Shown piece after piece: positions 6,009 to 7,834 of a stretch of DNA of 7,834 nt. Origin of the DNA: Bacteroidales bacterium UBA1751. GTDB lineage: Bacteria; Bacteroidota; Bacteroidia; Bacteroidales; UBA932. The notes under the pieces were generated by a model. It was not told the origin of the DNA and searched no databases. It worked only from the letters and a program-made list of their open reading frames with translations. The stretch spans positions 1-7,834 of the forward strand of contig DCHN01000020.1 of NCBI GenBank assembly GCA_002315995.1, written 5' to 3'. The translations under genes and the position numbers were made by a program. Positions within the stretch are counted from its first letter, which is position 1; every line of letters begins with the position of its first letter.

Positions 6009-7022
6009 ATGAAGAGTATTTTCACATTTATTCTTACAGTTGCCCTTCTGGCAGTCATTTCCAACGATGCCAGCGCCCAGTTCTGGAAGAAGAAAAAGGA
6101 GTCTGTTGACACCATTTTCGTTTCAGGACTCAAAGGGGAGCAGGAACTGGCAAGAAAAATTGCTGCTAAATACCCAGTTCCTACCATAAACTATGAGCCG
6201 GTAGTGCCTGAAAAGTTTTGGAAGAAGGGACTTCTCACACAACTCGGTTTTTCACAGACAGCATTTTCAAACTGGGCGGCCGGAGGATCGAATCAGGTTG
6301 CGCTCAACTCCTACGTAAACGCCCATCTCAACTACGCCAAGGGCAATATGTATTGGGAGAACAGAGCCATACTCACATACGGTTTCATTCAATCCGTTGA
6401 CAACGGATACAGAAAAAGCGACGACAAGATTCAGATTGACAGCAAGTTCGGATACAGGGCCATAAATGATATCTTCCTCTCCGCAGCATTCAACTTCACG
6501 TCACAGTTTTCACCCGGTTTCAAATACCCCAACGACTCAACATCAACACTGGTATCGCAATTCATGGCCCCAGGATACCTCACCCTAGGTATTGGTCTTG
6601 ACTACAAGAAGGGTGACAAACTCTCCATTAACTTTGCACCTCTTACGGCAAGTGCCGTTGTGGTAACAAAGCCGGAGTTGAGAAAATCGTATGGAAACGC
6701 AGAAGATGAGGAGATAAGATATTCGCTGGGTGCCCAGCTCACTATAACCAATCAATATGAGTTTGCAAAGAAACTGAAACTCACTTCGCAGCTGGTTCTC
6801 TTCTCAGACTACAGAAACCAACCCCAGAACATACGAATCAACTGGGACTTCGGTGCGGATGTTCAAATAAACAAGTTCTTCTCCACAACTTTGAGAACGA
6901 ACCTCATATACGATGACAAGGTAAAGATTGCCGACAGCAAAGGAGATTCTGCTCCAAGACTCCAGTTCAAGGAGATTCTCAGCATAGGCTTCTCATATAC
7001 TTTCGGTGCCTTTACAAAATAG
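6009..7022 (+). CDS. DUF3078-family outer-membrane protein
   Basis: The product has 337 residues. A signal peptide (residues 1-23; core FILTVALLAVIS, cleavage ASA|Q) is followed by a basic stretch WKKKK and a short linker. The segment at about 75-120, LLTQLGFSQTAFSNWAAGG followed by alternating strands with LNYAKGNMYWENRA, is the recognisable core of DUF3078, a Bacteroidetes family of unknown function. The remainder has repeated beta-hairpin patterning with aromatic residues and the last strand SIGFSYTFGAF near the C-terminus, consistent with a small outer-membrane barrel. The ATG at 6009 follows the upstream gene's stop by 20 bases and overlaps a TGATG sequence. It lies between a cytoplasmic hypothetical gene and tilS in a tight plus-strand series. 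The molecular function is unknown; the family assignment is from recall of the motif. Confidence 0.88.
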   Translation: MKSIFTFILTVALLAVISNDASAQFWKKKKESVDTIFVSGLKGEQELARKIAAKYPVPTINYEPVVPEKFWKKGLLTQLGFSQTAFSNWAAGGSNQVALNSYVNAHLNYAKGNMYWENRAILTYGFIQSVDNGYRKSDDKIQIDSKFGYRAINDIFLSAAFNFTSQFSPGFKYPNDSTSTLVSQFMAPGYLTLGIGLDYKKGDKLSINFAPLTASAVVVTKPELRKSYGNAEDEEIRYSLGAQLTITNQYEFAKKLKLTSQLVLFSDYRNQPQNIRINWDFGADVQINKFFSTTLRTNLIYDDKVKIADSKGDSAPRLQFKEILSIGFSYTFGAFTK

Positions 7023-7049
7023 GCACTATTTCAGAGACTCATCATTGCA

Positions 7050-7834
7050 ATGCAGTATCGCTTCAACAAGAGCATTGAATCTATCCGCAGAGTGTGCGGC
7101 ATTGAACCGGAAGAGAAGGTCGGCGTCATTGCTTGTGTAAGCGGCGGTGCCGATTCAATATGCATGCTCGAGCTCCTGAGAAACTCATACGACATTTTGC
7201 TTGTGGCCGCGCATGTAAATTTCCATCTGAGGGGTGTGGAGAGCGATTCCGATCAGAGGCTTGTGGAGGAGTACTGCTCAAGATACTCAATTCCACTGCA
7301 CATAAAGCATTTTGACACCGCTGCATATGCCTTGGAAAAGGAGATCTCAATTGAGATGGCGGCGCGTGAATTGAGATATCAATGGTTTGAGGAGTTGAGA
7401 AAAGAGCTCAACTATACCTTCATTGCTGTTGCGCACAATGCAAATGACAATGCGGAAACTATGCTCCTCAACTTGACAAGAGGAACCGGTCTTCGGGGAG
7501 TATGCGGAATGAAAGGATCAGGAGGGAACAATAGCGCCATAATAAGGCCTATGCTGCAGTTTGAGCGCAGTGAAATTGTGAAGTTTCTGACCAAAAACCG
7601 CATAGCATACGCCAACGACAGCACCAATGCATCAAACGAATACAAGAGGAACCGCATCAGAAATCTCATTACTCCTCAACTGCTGAAGATGAATCCCGCA
7701 TTCATTGCTACAATGAATGATAACGCCGCCCACTTTCAAGCCGCTTTTGAGGTGCTTGAGGGAGTTAAGGAGAGCATTTTCAAAAGAGTGTGCATATATG
7801 ACCTGCGCTCCTATGTCAGCAGAACAGGAGCAGG
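7050..7834 (+). CDS. tilS: tRNA(Ile)-lysidine synthase TilS, N-terminal part, cut by the right edge
   Basis: TilS uses ATP and lysine to convert C34 of the CAU-anticodon tRNA-Ile to lysidine so that it reads AUA; it acts in the cytoplasm and is normally essential. 261 codons are visible with no stop. The PP-loop SGGADS is at 31-36, AHVNFHLRG at 54-62, and EMAARELRYQWF at 102-113. The second motif AHNANDNAET is at 128-137, followed by LLNLTRGTGLRG, then IIRPML (164-169), NDSTN (189-193) and YKRNRIRNLITPQL (198-211). Canonical TilS has AHHxDDQxET, so positions 130, 132 and 134 are Asn here while His129, Asp133, Glu136 and Thr137 are kept. ATG at 7050 lies 27 bases after the upstream stop and in the same frame as it, so no earlier in-frame ATG exists. 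The missing part would hold the C-terminal tRNA-binding domains. Confidence 0.93.
   Translation, partial: MQYRFNKSIESIRRVCGIEPEEKVGVIACVSGGADSICMLELLRNSYDILLVAAHVNFHLRGVESDSDQRLVEEYCSRYSIPLHIKHFDTAAYALEKEISIEMAARELRYQWFEELRKELNYTFIAVAHNANDNAETMLLNLTRGTGLRGVCGMKGSGGNNSAIIRPMLQFERSEIVKFLTKNRIAYANDSTNASNEYKRNRIRNLITPQLLKMNPAFIATMNDNAAHFQAAFEVLEGVKESIFKRVCIYDLRSYVSRTGA

Noticed and set aside
7126..7350. Minus- and plus-strand short frames over the tilS start
   Set aside because: They are shadows of tilS, whose PP-loop and downstream motifs are unmistakable in the frame starting at 7050.

Overview
The window looks like a Bacteroidales (Bacteroidota) chromosome segment of moderate GC content. Three things point there: an archaeal/eukaryotic-type prolyl-tRNA synthetase, a DUF3078-type outer-membrane protein and a Bacteroides-like TilS; an A/T-rich divergent promoter region with a good match to the Bacteroidetes -33/-7 consensus; and a predominance of envelope proteins. 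I cannot name the species.

Layout. Positions 1-674 hold no convincing complete gene. There is an open frame entering from the left edge (2-220, possible C-terminal fragment), then a long imperfect inverted repeat (about 232-423) that folds as a hairpin, better as minus-strand RNA than plus, then a sparse intergenic stretch (424-674). Positions 675-3640 carry two minus-strand envelope genes read from right to left: a low-complexity lipoprotein (Tyr/Trp/His/Pro-rich core, Asn/Ser/Gly-rich tail) followed 80 bases later by an OmpP1/FadL-like outer-membrane beta-barrel protein, probably one transcript. A 97-base A/T-rich spacer (3641-3737) separates them from a plus-strand series: proS (3738-5216), an unrecognised 237-residue cytoplasmic protein (5275-5988), a DUF3078 outer-membrane protein (6009-7022) and tilS (7050 to beyond the right edge, with no stop inside the window). 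Gaps of 58, 20 and 27 bases suggest a plus-strand operon.

How the parts fit. Two plus-strand genes act on tRNA (prolyl charging; lysidine formation on the AUA-reading tRNA-Ile). The other recognisable products are envelope components. Nothing here is a recognisable defence, CRISPR or conjugation system. The least explained pieces are the hairpin element at the left and the repeat-built lipoprotein paired with the OmpP1/FadL protein.
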